From Deltaproteobacteria bacterium (GTDB taxonomy: Bacteria > Desulfobacterota > Binatia > Binatales > Binataceae), in contig JAJZAI010000001.1 in NCBI GenBank assembly GCA_021799495.1, positions 1 through 64,000 of the forward strand: a stretch of 64,000 bases of DNA, written 5' to 3'. This document shows, piece by piece, positions 28,633-37,240 of the stretch; the first letter of the stretch is position 1, and each line of letters starts with the position of its first letter. The notes beneath the pieces are model-generated. The model worked only from the letters and a program-made list of their open reading frames with translations. It did not search any database and was not told the DNA's origin. The position numbers were made by a program, and so were the translations under genes.

Positions 28633-30311
28633 AATGCCCACGCCTTCACTGCAAGATCTGCAAGCTTCTCTTGCCGCTTCGCGATCGTGGCCGGTCCCCA
28701 CGGTTCATTACACTGGGCTGCTTCTTGTGTTAGAGAAAATTTCGATGCCGTAAGCGTTGGTTTCTTCAAGTCGTAAGAAACGTTTCCTAGCTTCGAATTC
28801 GGAGTGGATTGTAATAGCGCGAGATTGCCTAACCTCGCATAGAAAGCTTTTCGATCCGCTTCCGAAATATAGTTCCAGCTCGCATCAGGATTCTCTGGGA
28901 GAATGTGTTCCAGCGTGACGTCCGGCGCGTCGTTCGGAACATATTGTGCCTCTTTTTCTCCGTCTGCCGTTCGCTGAAGGACGTTTAAGTAATATCGGGC
29001 TAGAGGTTCCCAAGTAATGCGGGCAGTGGCTACGCCATTCCGAAATCTTTCATCGTCGGGGATTATCGTCGACATCGCCTTCGCTGCTTCCGCCGTAGTC
29101 TTGATTTCTCCGTCAGTTATCCCTTTGGCTGCTCGGTTATAATGTATTTCCAAAGAGCCGCCGAACACGCCGCACATTGCACAGCGTACCGTCCATACTA
29201 CGGCAGCGTCCAACAATCGAACGAATTCGTTAGCGGAAAATTTATTTAATGCGGCTAGAAGCATCGGTCTTAATTGCTTAACGCCATACGTCGCGAGCAG
29301 TGACAATTGTTGTCTAGCGGCGGGCGTGTGCGATCTCCACATTTCGCTTGCGGGGTTGAGAAGCGCCTGATATTTGACTGCGTTTTGCGCTAATTTCGCA
29401 CTAAAGGTAACGGCCTCTTGCACGTTGGTTATTTTTTCTTTGATTCGGTCGTACAGGAAACGTCCCCTGATATGCCCATTTTCGGAGATCCACACGTGGC
29501 GCACGTAATCGAGCTGAGCATCTTCAGGCTTAGGTAGCGTCTCAATAACTCCCGTCATTGTTTGCCAGTTAGCCATTATTTCTTGTAGGCGGCCATTTGC
29601 AGTTGCATATAGTCGATTTTTAAGGAGGTCTACCGAGGTAAGTTGAAGCCCGCGATCGTTCATAGTCTCAAAGATAATGTAAGCTGTGCGCTCATCTGCG
29701 ACTATGACCTTGATGATTCGAGCCTTCCCTTCTATGTAGTCAACCCAATTATGCAGTTGCTGGAGCGCGTCGGGTTTTGAATAAGGGGCGACGATCGCTG
29801 CTACGTGCTCTGCGGCTAGTTGGGCGGCGCGACTAATTCTCCTGTGCGAACCAGGGGCTGCTGGCGTCTTCGCCTCTGACTGAAGGACTCTTTTGATGAA
29901 AAACTCGTTATCGTTTAGATTAAGAGTTAATTTCGGCGTCGGAACATGAGTCCTACGATCAACCGCAGACAGAAATTGCGAATCAATGATTTCGGCTGTG
30001 GTATCCCCAACCTGCTTGAAATGGTCCCGTATTGCCGCGAGCAGAATTGCGGTTGTAGCTAAGCGTTGCTGGCCATCGTTAACTTCAAGCTGTCCGTCTG
30101 GTCGCTTAACCACCACGATTGAACCGAGAAAATATTCCGGACTTGATTTGTCAGCGATCGCGCCTGCGAGATCGGTAAACAAATCCGTTATCTGCTCGGG
30201 CTCCCATCTATAGTTGCGTTGATGGACTGGAACGCAGAGACGATTGTCCTTGAGAACTTTGCCCAAGGTGTCGCGCTCGATCTCGATTTGCTCCATCACT
30301 GCCGTTGGCAT
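28629..30311 (-). CDS. DUF262/DUF1524 (GmrSD-like) domain protein, candidate defense nuclease
   Basis: DUF262: LCVPVHQRNYRWEPEQITDLFTDL, FLGSIVVVKRPDGQLEVNDGQQRLATTAILLAAI; DUF1524 HNH-like: VTLEHILPENPDASWNYI...LGNLALLQSTPNSKLGN. Start at MPTAVMEQ with GAGGG upstream; a GTG start at 30362 is possible. Confidence 0.9.
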   Translation of the reverse strand: MPTAVMEQIEIERDTLGKVLKDNRLCVPVHQRNYRWEPEQITDLFTDLAGAIADKSSPEYFLGSIVVVKRPDGQLEVNDGQQRLATTAILLAAIRDHFKQVGDTTAEIIDSQFLSAVDRRTHVPTPKLTLNLNDNEFFIKRVLQSEAKTPAAPGSHRRISRAAQLAAEHVAAIVAPYSKPDALQQLHNWVDYIEGKARIIKVIVADERTAYIIFETMNDRGLQLTSVDLLKNRLYATANGRLQEIMANWQTMTGVIETLPKPEDAQLDYVRHVWISENGHIRGRFLYDRIKEKITNVQEAVTFSAKLAQNAVKYQALLNPASEMWRSHTPAARQQLSLLATYGVKQLRPMLLAALNKFSANEFVRLLDAAVVWTVRCAMCGVFGGSLEIHYNRAAKGITDGEIKTTAEAAKAMSTIIPDDERFRNGVATARITWEPLARYYLNVLQRTADGEKEAQYVPNDAPDVTLEHILPENPDASWNYISEADRKAFYARLGNLALLQSTPNSKLGNVSYDLKKPTLTASKFSLTQEAAQCNEPWGPATIAKRQEKLADLAVKAWAF

Positions 30312-30342
30312 CTTTGTCCCTCGTTGATGAAAATCGCATTCA

Positions 30343-30372
30343 AGCATAGGCGACCCCTTCACGGTTCGTCAA
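30343..30372 (-). promoter_or_regulatory. Putative inward promoter from the right TIR driving the DUF262 gene
   Basis: On minus strand TTGACG (30372-30367), 18-nt spacer, TATGCT (30348-30343). Confidence 0.4.
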
Positions 30373-30401
30373 GTATATTAATGCTCTAATTTGAGCACTG
30401 C
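30363..30401 (-). repeat. Right terminal inverted repeat
   Basis: Reverse complement gcagtgctcaaattagagcattaatatacttgacgaacc. Confidence 0.88.
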
Positions 30402-30525
30402 CCATGGCCGGACGATATCGACGCGCGCCGCACCGCTGGATAGAATTTTGTTCCGAAGATCCGCTTGCGATGCGACTGGCGCTGAATGCGAATGCCGTCG
30501 CTTGCCGGATGAAAGGAAGCCGGGA

Positions 30526-31425
30526 TTGGCCGCCGCAGTCAACGACACTCTGCTGGTAATCGGTTACGGTTCGCTCCTGAGCGGCTATGGAATCCTGGCC
30601 GAGCGCCGCGGCGGCAAGAGCCGCCTGATCGCGCGCGACGCGTTTCCGGTCCGGCTCGACAACGCCCGGCGCGGCTTGGCGAAACCGTCCAGCCACGGAC
30701 ATTACCTCGCGATGGACCTTGAGCCGATCGATCCCGCCGCGCCGATCGCCGCGCGCGCCGCCAATGGCCATCGCGGGACGGGCATTGGCGCCCTCGGGCT
30801 GGTCTTTGACCGGCAGTGGGCGCCGCTGATCGCGCGCCGCGAAGAGTACGACGAAACCCAATTCCTGCGCCTGCTCGAAATCGCCGATCGCGCCGGTCAA
30901 CCGCTCGGAGAATTTCTGCTCGACATGGCCCGTCAGACCAAATGGAGCCTGCTGGAATATCGCCGCGCGCTTTACGATCTGCTGGGTTACACCTCGGAGG
31001 GCTATATCTTCCATCCGGCGCCATTTAACGACGGCCGGGTCGCGATCGCCGCGATCGGCTCGGGCTTTGAGGGCAGCGGCGACTCCTCCGTGCGCTCGAA
31101 GCGCAACGAATACGGGATGGATCGGCTGTTGACGCTCGCCGAAGCGATGCGCGTGGACAGCTTCGACCTCGACCATGACGGCCAAGTCGGCTATTTCGTG
31201 GAATGCCTGCTCGGCGGATGGCACGGGCTGGATATCCACGACCTGACCGCCGGTCTCGAGCCTAACCTGCGCGACGCGCTGAAGACCCGGATGGCCACGA
31301 TCGCGCCCGGCGAAAACGAACGGTTTCTGCGCGCAACGTCGCTCGATAACGCGCGTTATCGAGCGAATTTCACCGTGCAGCCGCATCCCGCGCTCGCGCC
31401 GGTCCTGCCCGCCGCCGCGCGTTGA
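30526..31425 (+). CDS. Gamma-glutamylcyclotransferase-like fold protein, function unknown
   Basis: LLVIGYGSLLSGYGILAERRG (YGSL motif); TTG start at 30526 preceded by AAAGGAAG; ORF-track start at 30391 lies inside the transposon TIR. Confidence 0.65.
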   Translation: MAAAVNDTLLVIGYGSLLSGYGILAERRGGKSRLIARDAFPVRLDNARRGLAKPSSHGHYLAMDLEPIDPAAPIAARAANGHRGTGIGALGLVFDRQWAPLIARREEYDETQFLRLLEIADRAGQPLGEFLLDMARQTKWSLLEYRRALYDLLGYTSEGYIFHPAPFNDGRVAIAAIGSGFEGSGDSSVRSKRNEYGMDRLLTLAEAMRVDSFDLDHDGQVGYFVECLLGGWHGLDIHDLTAGLEPNLRDALKTRMATIAPGENERFLRATSLDNARYRANFTVQPHPALAPVLPAAAR

Positions 31426-31435
31426 AGATCTTCCG

Positions 31436-31933
31436 ATGAAACCGCAATTTTCGATTCATGTGGCGAAGGAAAACCTGAAATTCTCCGCCGCGCACTTTAT
31501 CGCCTATCCCGGCTTTCGCGAGCCTTTGCACGGCCATAATTATCAGGTTGGCGTGCGCGTCGAAGGACGGCTTGCGGCGACCGGTTATGTCCTCGATTTC
31601 GGACTGATCAAACGCCTGACCAAAGAAATCGCCGACCGCCTCGACGAACGTATGATCGTTCCGGCGCTGAGCGATTGCCTGAAAATCGAACGCGACGGCC
31701 GCCAGGTCCATCTCCGTTACGAAGACGACGCCTTCTCAATCCCCGCAAGCGACGCCGCGATTTTGCCGATTGTGCATAGTTCGGCCGAGGAGCTGGCCCG
31801 CTATATCTGGAACGAACTGTACAAAGCGTTAGAAGATCGTCACGCGCTCGCCAACGTAATCGCGCTTGAAGTTTCGGTGGCAGAAGGGCCCGGTCAAGCG
31901 GCGGTTTATCGAAGCGATATCGAAACCAGATAA
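31436..31933 (+). CDS. 6-pyruvoyl-tetrahydropterin synthase / QueD family
   Basis: FSAAHFIAYPGFREPLHGHNYQVGVRVEG...GYVLDFGLIKRLTKEIADRLDERMIVP. Confidence 0.93.
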   Translation: MKPQFSIHVAKENLKFSAAHFIAYPGFREPLHGHNYQVGVRVEGRLAATGYVLDFGLIKRLTKEIADRLDERMIVPALSDCLKIERDGRQVHLRYEDDAFSIPASDAAILPIVHSSAEELARYIWNELYKALEDRHALANVIALEVSVAEGPGQAAVYRSDIETR

Positions 31934-31998
31934 CGCTGTTTCGTTTTGTTCGATCTCTGGTGGTCCATATCGCGGCCAATCTGGATTGACCGGGGTTT

Positions 31999-32064
31999 AA
32001 GCGGAAATTTTCATCTTTTCTTGCGGATTTTGGATACGTTCGCGACCAGCTAAAATTTCCGCTT
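31999..32064. promoter_or_regulatory. 13-bp perfect inverted repeat upstream of the sigma54 activator
   Basis: AAGCGGAAATTTT (31999-32011) / AAAATTTCCGCTT (32052-32064), 40-nt spacer. Confidence 0.7.
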
Positions 32065-32166
32065 GTTTCCTACAGTAGGAATATGTCAATATCCTGACGT
32101 GTCCAGAAGCGCAGATACTGCCCTTCCGCCACCGAGCCTTATCCACTCCAAAGGAGACGTCTGACC

Positions 32167-33204
32167 ATGGCTTCGGGACCGAAACTGTCGGACGCCGCCT
32201 TTCGGTCGGCGGCGGAAAGAGCGCTGGTCGGCGAACATCAGACGATTGCCAAACTGCGCGCCCTGGTCGAGCGCGTCGCCGCGACCGACGCCACCGTGCT
32301 CATCACCGGCGAAAGCGGCAGCGGCAAAGAGGTCATCGCCCGCGCGATCCATACCTTGTCGGCGCGCGCGAACCGATCGTTCGTTCCGGTCAATTGCGCC
32401 GCGATTCCGCAGGATCTGCTCGAATCCGAGATGTTCGGCCACGAGCGCGGCGCTTTCACCGGCGCCGCCGGCTCACGCCATGGCCTGTTCAGCGCGGCGG
32501 ACGGCGGCACGATCTTCCTCGACGAAATCGGCGAGATGCCGCTCAAGCTGCAGGCCAAGTTGCTGCGCGTGCTCGAAGACGGCGTGGTCCGGCCGGTCGG
32601 CTCCGACCGCGCCACCCGCGTCGATGCGCGGATTATCGCGGCCAGCAACGCCGACCTGATGACGGCGGTGCGCAAAGGCGGCTTCCGCGAGGATCTTTTC
32701 TATCGGCTCCAAGTCGTGCCGATTCATATTCCGCCGCTGCGCGAACGCCGCTCCGACATCCCGTTGCTGGTCGAGTATTTTCTCGACCGGATGCGCCAGC
32801 GGCTGCCCGGCCGCGACTGGACGGTTTCGCGCGAGGCGATGGTGCATCTGTGGTCCTACGATTGGCCCGGCAACGTCCGTGAACTCGAGAACATGGTCGA
32901 GCGGCTCGTGATCATGTGCGAGGATTCAGTGATCGACACGCCGCTGCTGCCGTCCAATCTGGTCACGGCGGGGCGGATAGCCGACACCCGGATTGCGCCC
33001 GCGCTGGGCGAAAAAGGAATTAACCTTGCGGCGATGGTCCGCGAACTGGAAGGCCGCATGATCAACGAAGCGCTCAAGCAGAGCGGCGGGAACAAACAGG
33101 CCGCCGCCCGCCTGCTCGGGCTCAAGCGCACGACCTTCTCGGCCAAGCTGAGGCGCTGCGGCGTGATCGCGCCGGGTTCGGCCGACGAGCGCGACGATGC
33201 GTGA
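32167..33204 (+). CDS. Sigma54-dependent transcriptional activator without receiver domain
   Basis: Walker [22 protein letters not shown] loop, [15 protein letters not shown], Fis-type [24 protein letters not shown]. Confidence 0.95.
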   Translation: MASGPKLSDAAFRSAAERALVGEHQTIAKLRALVERVAATDATVLITGESGSGKEVIARAIHTLSARANRSFVPVNCAAIPQDLLESEMFGHERGAFTGAAGSRHGLFSAADGGTIFLDEIGEMPLKLQAKLLRVLEDGVVRPVGSDRATRVDARIIAASNADLMTAVRKGGFREDLFYRLQVVPIHIPPLRERRSDIPLLVEYFLDRMRQRLPGRDWTVSREAMVHLWSYDWPGNVRELENMVERLVIMCEDSVIDTPLLPSNLVTAGRIADTRIAPALGEKGINLAAMVRELEGRMINEALKQSGGNKQAAARLLGLKRTTFSAKLRRCGVIAPGSADERDDA

Positions 33205-33211
33205 GGCGATT

Positions 33212-33655
33212 ATGGACGAAATGAACAGAACGCCGCATATCATGGTGGTCGACGACGATCTGGACACCGTCTCGATCCTCGCCCGCCATCTGCAGCGCGA
33301 AGGCTTCGTGGCGATCGAGGCGGTATCGGGCCCGGAATGCCTGAGACTCGCCCGCGAACATCCCGTGGACGTGATATTGCTCGACCTGATGATGCCCGAA
33401 ATGGACGGCTTCGAGGTTTGCCGGGCGCTCAAACAGGACCCCGACACCGCCGCCATCCCGGTGATCATGATCACCGCGCGCGACGATCTGGACGCGCGCG
33501 CGGAAGGCATGCGGCTGGGCGTGAGCGACTTTCTGGCCAAGCCGGTTTTCCGCCGCCAACTCGCCAACCGGATTCGCGCGCAATTGGATATCCTCGCCAC
33601 CGGCCGCGCCGCCGACGCCACGCTCGGCTCGCTCAATCACGACGCGAAAAAATAA
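33212..33655 (+). CDS. Stand-alone response regulator receiver protein
   Basis: HIMVVDDDLDTVSILARHLQREGF; VDVILLDLMMPEMDGFEVCRALK; VIMITARDDLDARAEGMRLGVSDFLAKPV. Confidence 0.93.
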   Translation: MDEMNRTPHIMVVDDDLDTVSILARHLQREGFVAIEAVSGPECLRLAREHPVDVILLDLMMPEMDGFEVCRALKQDPDTAAIPVIMITARDDLDARAEGMRLGVSDFLAKPVFRRQLANRIRAQLDILATGRAADATLGSLNHDAKK

Positions 33656-33767
33656 TCCGGCGCGCTTTCCGCCGCGCCGCCGGATCGCACCGCGCCGCCA
33701 CGCACATTCAAGGCGCGCCGCGAAGGCGGCTTGCCACCCCGGCGCATCGCGCGGGATTATCCGCATC

Positions 33768-34268
33768 ATGGATTTCTTCATCCGCCCCGCGGACAAAAGC
33801 GACGAAGCTTATCTCTGGCGGATGCTCTATTACGCCGCGCACATGGACGAAGACGGCGTCGCGCCGGAGACGGCGATGAACAATCCCGATCTGGCGCCGT
33901 ATGTCGAGAACTGGCGCAACCGCGCCGGCGATTTGGGATTTATCGCCGTAAGCGAGGATGGCGAGCCGGCGGGCGCGGCGTGGATTCGGGTGATGCAGGC
34001 GGAAAGTCCGTTGTATCGATGGGTGGCGGCGCGAACTCCGGAACTCGCGATCGCGGTCGCTCCGGCGTTCGCCGGGATGGGCGCGGGAACCAAGCTGCTG
34101 CGCTATTTGATCCCGGCGGCGCGCGCGATCTGCCCGGCGATCGTGCTCAGCGTGCGCGCAAACAATCCGGCCAAGCGGCTCTATGAGCGTTTCGGCTTCG
34201 CGACGGTCGCACGCATCGTCAACCGCGTCGGCAGTGAATCATTCGTGATGCTGCGCCAGTTTCCGTAG
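33768..34268 (+). CDS. GNAT-family N-acetyltransferase
   Basis: IAVAPAFAGMGAGTKLLRYLIPAAR; LSVRANNPAKRLYERFGFATV. Confidence 0.9.
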   Translation: MDFFIRPADKSDEAYLWRMLYYAAHMDEDGVAPETAMNNPDLAPYVENWRNRAGDLGFIAVSEDGEPAGAAWIRVMQAESPLYRWVAARTPELAIAVAPAFAGMGAGTKLLRYLIPAARAICPAIVLSVRANNPAKRLYERFGFATVARIVNRVGSESFVMLRQFP

Positions 34269-34313
34269 CCGGCGACGATCGATCGAACAGCCGCGCGGCA
34301 AACGCGGCCGGGC

Positions 34314-34499
34314 TTAATCGGAAATCTTCAGCGCGTGCGAAGGGCAGGCGGCGACGACCGCGCGGACCTTTTCGTCCGCTGCGGCGGAAGGCTCGATCAC
34401 GAATTTTCCGTTCTCGACCTTGAACGCCTGCGGCAGCGATTTAACGCAGTTGCCGGAATGGATGCAGGCGTCTTTGTCCCACGTCACCTTGAGCGCCAT
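34314..34499 (-). CDS. Divergent mono-cluster ferredoxin
   Basis: VTWDKDACIHSGNCVKSLPQAFKVENGKFVI...VVAACPSHALKI. Confidence 0.87.
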   Translation of the reverse strand: MALKVTWDKDACIHSGNCVKSLPQAFKVENGKFVIEPSAAADEKVRAVVAACPSHALKISD

Positions 34500-34737
34500 C
34501 GCGGATTCTCCCCACTCGGGATCGACGGCCGCCGCAGCGGCCTGATCGTCATGCCTAACTTGCGACTTTCCCGCCTCCCGCGCAACCCCGCGCGGCGCGC
34601 CGGAGCCGGCGGACCGGGATTAAACCGCAGGCCGATCGAGCCAGCGACCGGTTAGAAATCGAGGCGACGTGGTGCTATTGCTCGAACCGGTACGTTCCGA
34701 TTTCGCGTGAATCCGCACGGCGCCGGAGGAGGATGCG

Positions 34738-36222
34738 ATGCGCGTTCTGTTGGTCCATCCCAGCCCCCTGATGTACAGCGAAATCTATCTGCGGCTGGAA
34801 CCGCTTGGGATGGAGCGGGTGGCGGCGGCGCTGCGCGCCGGCGGGCATCAGGTTCGGATGCTCGATCTCCAGATTTTTTCCCATCGCGATCTATTCGCGG
34901 AAATCGCGGATTTTACGCCCGAAGCGGTGGGCTTTTCGCTCAACTATCTGGCCAACGCGCCCGAAGTTATCGACCTGGCGAAGATGATCAAGGGATGGCG
35001 GCCGGAAACGTTCGTCTTCGCCGGCGGCCATAGCGCGTCTTTCATCGCCGGCGAATTGCTGGAACACGCCGCGGGCGCAATCGATTGCGTGGCCCGCGGC
35101 GAGGGCGAAACAAGCGCGCCGGAAATGCTCTCCGCGGCCCAGGACGGCGGGCTTGCGCGAGTCCCGGGCGTCGTCGCGCTCGACGGCGCCGGTCCGCCGC
35201 CGCGCCTGCTCAAGGATATCGACGGCTTCACGCCGGCGCGCGATCTCACGCGCCAGCGCCATAAATACTTCATCAGCGTTTTCGATCCGTGCGCATCGAT
35301 CGAATTCACGCGCGGCTGTCCCTGGGATTGTTCGTTTTGCAGCGCGTGGACGTTTTACGGGCACAGTTACCGTCAGGCGCCGCCGGAAGCCGCCGCGCGC
35401 GAGCTTGAATCGATCCGGGAACCGAACGTCTTTATCGTGGACGACGTCGCCTTCATCCACGCGGATCACGGGATGGCGATCGGGCGCGAAATCGAACGGC
35501 GCGGAATCAAAAAGCGCTATTACCTCGAAACGCGCGCCGACGTTCTGTGCCGCAATCGCGAAGTCTTCGAGTACTGGCGCCGGCTCGGGCTTGAACTGAT
35601 GTTCATCGGGCTTGAGGCGATCGACGAAGCGGGCCTCAAGCTCCATCGCAAGCGCTCCTCGCCGGGCGTGAATTTCAAGGCGCTCGAAATCGCGCGCGCG
35701 ATGGGCCTGACGGTGGCGGTCAATCTGATCGCCGATCCGGATTGGGACGAGCGGCGATTTGAAGTCGTGCGCGACTGGGCGATGAGTATCGGCGAGGTCG
35801 TCCATTTGACGGTGGCGACGCCCTATCCGGGCACGGAAACCTGGTTCACCGAATCGCGGCGCCTGACCACGCTGGACTATCGCCTGTTCGACATTCAGCA
35901 CGCGGTGCTGCCGACGAAACTGCCGCTGCGGAAATTTTACGAAGAGCTGGTCAAGACCCAGGCCGTGCTGAACCGCAAGCATCTGGGGCTGCGCGGCCTG
36001 TTCCAGGTGAGTTCGGAAGCCGCGCGGCTGGCGGCGCATGGACGGACGAATTTCCTCAAAATGCTCTGGAAGTTCAACCGCGTGTACAGCCGCGAGCGCC
36101 AATACAACGATCATATGCGCCCGGTTGAGTACGCGATGCGGCCGCCGCGAAGCCATGCTTCGCAACGGCCGCCGGCGGCCCAGCTATACGTGCATAATCC
36201 GCGCGCGGCGGTCCAGGGGTAG
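34738..36222 (+). CDS. hpnR: Hopanoid C-3 methylase (B12-binding radical SAM)
   Basis: MRVLLVHPSPLMYSEIYLRLEPLGMERVAAALRAGGHQVRMLDLQIFSH; GGHSASFIAGELLEH; SIEFTRGCPWDCSFCSAWTFYGHSYR; LFDIQHAVLPTKLPLRKFYEELVKTQAVLNRKHLG; closely resembles HpnR as remembered. Confidence 0.9.
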   Translation: MRVLLVHPSPLMYSEIYLRLEPLGMERVAAALRAGGHQVRMLDLQIFSHRDLFAEIADFTPEAVGFSLNYLANAPEVIDLAKMIKGWRPETFVFAGGHSASFIAGELLEHAAGAIDCVARGEGETSAPEMLSAAQDGGLARVPGVVALDGAGPPPRLLKDIDGFTPARDLTRQRHKYFISVFDPCASIEFTRGCPWDCSFCSAWTFYGHSYRQAPPEAAARELESIREPNVFIVDDVAFIHADHGMAIGREIERRGIKKRYYLETRADVLCRNREVFEYWRRLGLELMFIGLEAIDEAGLKLHRKRSSPGVNFKALEIARAMGLTVAVNLIADPDWDERRFEVVRDWAMSIGEVVHLTVATPYPGTETWFTESRRLTTLDYRLFDIQHAVLPTKLPLRKFYEELVKTQAVLNRKHLGLRGLFQVSSEAARLAAHGRTNFLKMLWKFNRVYSRERQYNDHMRPVEYAMRPPRSHASQRPPAAQLYVHNPRAAVQG

Positions 36223-36396
36223 GCGATCGCGCGGGCGCGTGCGGCCGATCCGCCGGCGCCGGCTGAAACCCGCGAATCCGCGCAAACGATTGCCGTGGCG
36301 CCGCGCGTCTGGTTGACTTACCTTTTATCCGCAAGACGCCGGCGTCCGGACCTCCCGGCGCGCCGGCGCCGCCGAAACCTGAAGGAGGATTAAATC

Positions 36397-36753
36397 ATGG
36401 ACGGAGAGGCGCCCAAGCCGCAAAGCCGGCCCATCGCGGCTCTGACCTATTTGCTGGGCTTCGTTACCGGGGTGATCTTCCTGTATCTGGAGCCTTACGA
36501 CAAAGACGAATTCGTGCGCTTTCACGCGCGTCAGTCGATCGTCTATTCCGTCTTTATTTTCGTGGTGAATATCGTCTTCAGTGTGTTCGTGGCGGTGCTG
36601 CCGGGACCGCTCGGCGGAATTATCCGGTTCATCCAGAGCCTGATAAACCTTGGGTTCGCGATTTTGTGGGTCTATCTGATGTATCAGGCCTACAAGGGCG
36701 AGAAGTATCGCATCCCCGAGCTGGCCGATTGGGCCGAGAGCATGGGTTTCTAG
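36397..36753 (+). CDS. DUF4870-family membrane protein
   Basis: AALTYLLGFVTGVIFLYLEPYDKDEFVRFHARQSIVYSVFIF; RBS AAGGAGG. Confidence 0.85.
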   Translation: MDGEAPKPQSRPIAALTYLLGFVTGVIFLYLEPYDKDEFVRFHARQSIVYSVFIFVVNIVFSVFVAVLPGPLGGIIRFIQSLINLGFAILWVYLMYQAYKGEKYRIPELADWAESMGF

Positions 36754-37235
36754 CCGATTTCAAGATTTTCGATCCGCACGCCCGCGGGTTCGAAGCGGAT
36801 TGTCGCCTGCACGCCCCCGGCGCGAATCGTGAGCGCGTAAGCGCCCGGGCCGCGCGCGACGGCAGCGACCGCTTCGAGCGTGCGGCCGGCGAACGGCGCG
36901 AGCGCGGCGTTGAGCGCGCCGATCGACGCCGCAATCTCGCGACCGCGCGGCGTCTTCTGAAACAGCGACCACAGCGCGAGTTCCGCGCCCGGCCCATGCG
37001 CGGCGCGGGCGCGTCCACTGGTCAAAGTCAGTTCGAGGATTGCGCCGAGCCGCTCCGCGAGCTCTGCCGGAACCTCGCGATCGGCCACCGCCGCGCGCAG
37101 CGCCGCATAGGGAGCGCGCGCCGCCGGGTCGGCGACCGCGCCGAGAAAAGCGTCAAGCTGCGGCAGCAGCGCGTCGCGCTGCGTCCCATCCAGCGCGAGC
37201 GCCGCGGCGGCCGTGAAATTCACATCAGCGGACAT
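36750..37235 (-). CDS. Hypothetical protein
   Basis: MSADVNFTAAAALALDGTQRDALLPQLDAFLGAV...; part of the longer track ORF 36750-37955 whose upstream portion is antisense/out-of-frame to cysH. Confidence 0.65.
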   Translation of the reverse strand: MSADVNFTAAAALALDGTQRDALLPQLDAFLGAVADPAARAPYAALRAAVADREVPAELAERLGAILELTLTSGRARAAHGPGAELALWSLFQKTPRGREIAASIGALNAALAPFAGRTLEAVAAVARGPGAYALTIRAGGVQATIRFEPAGVRIENLEIG

Positions 37236-37240
37236 CGCGG

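Larger units (their letters stand above)
27417..30401. mobile_element. IS1595-family transposon with passenger genes
   Basis: 39-bp imperfect terminal inverted repeats (27417-27455 and 30363-30401, about 34/39 identical) bracket an IS1595-type transposase, a 46-aa ORF and a DUF262 gene; interior is visibly AT-richer than flanks. Confidence 0.88.

Noticed and set aside
27409-30409. 8-bp target-site duplication flanking the transposon
   Set aside because: Left flank ccgtccgt and right flank ccatggcc do not match.
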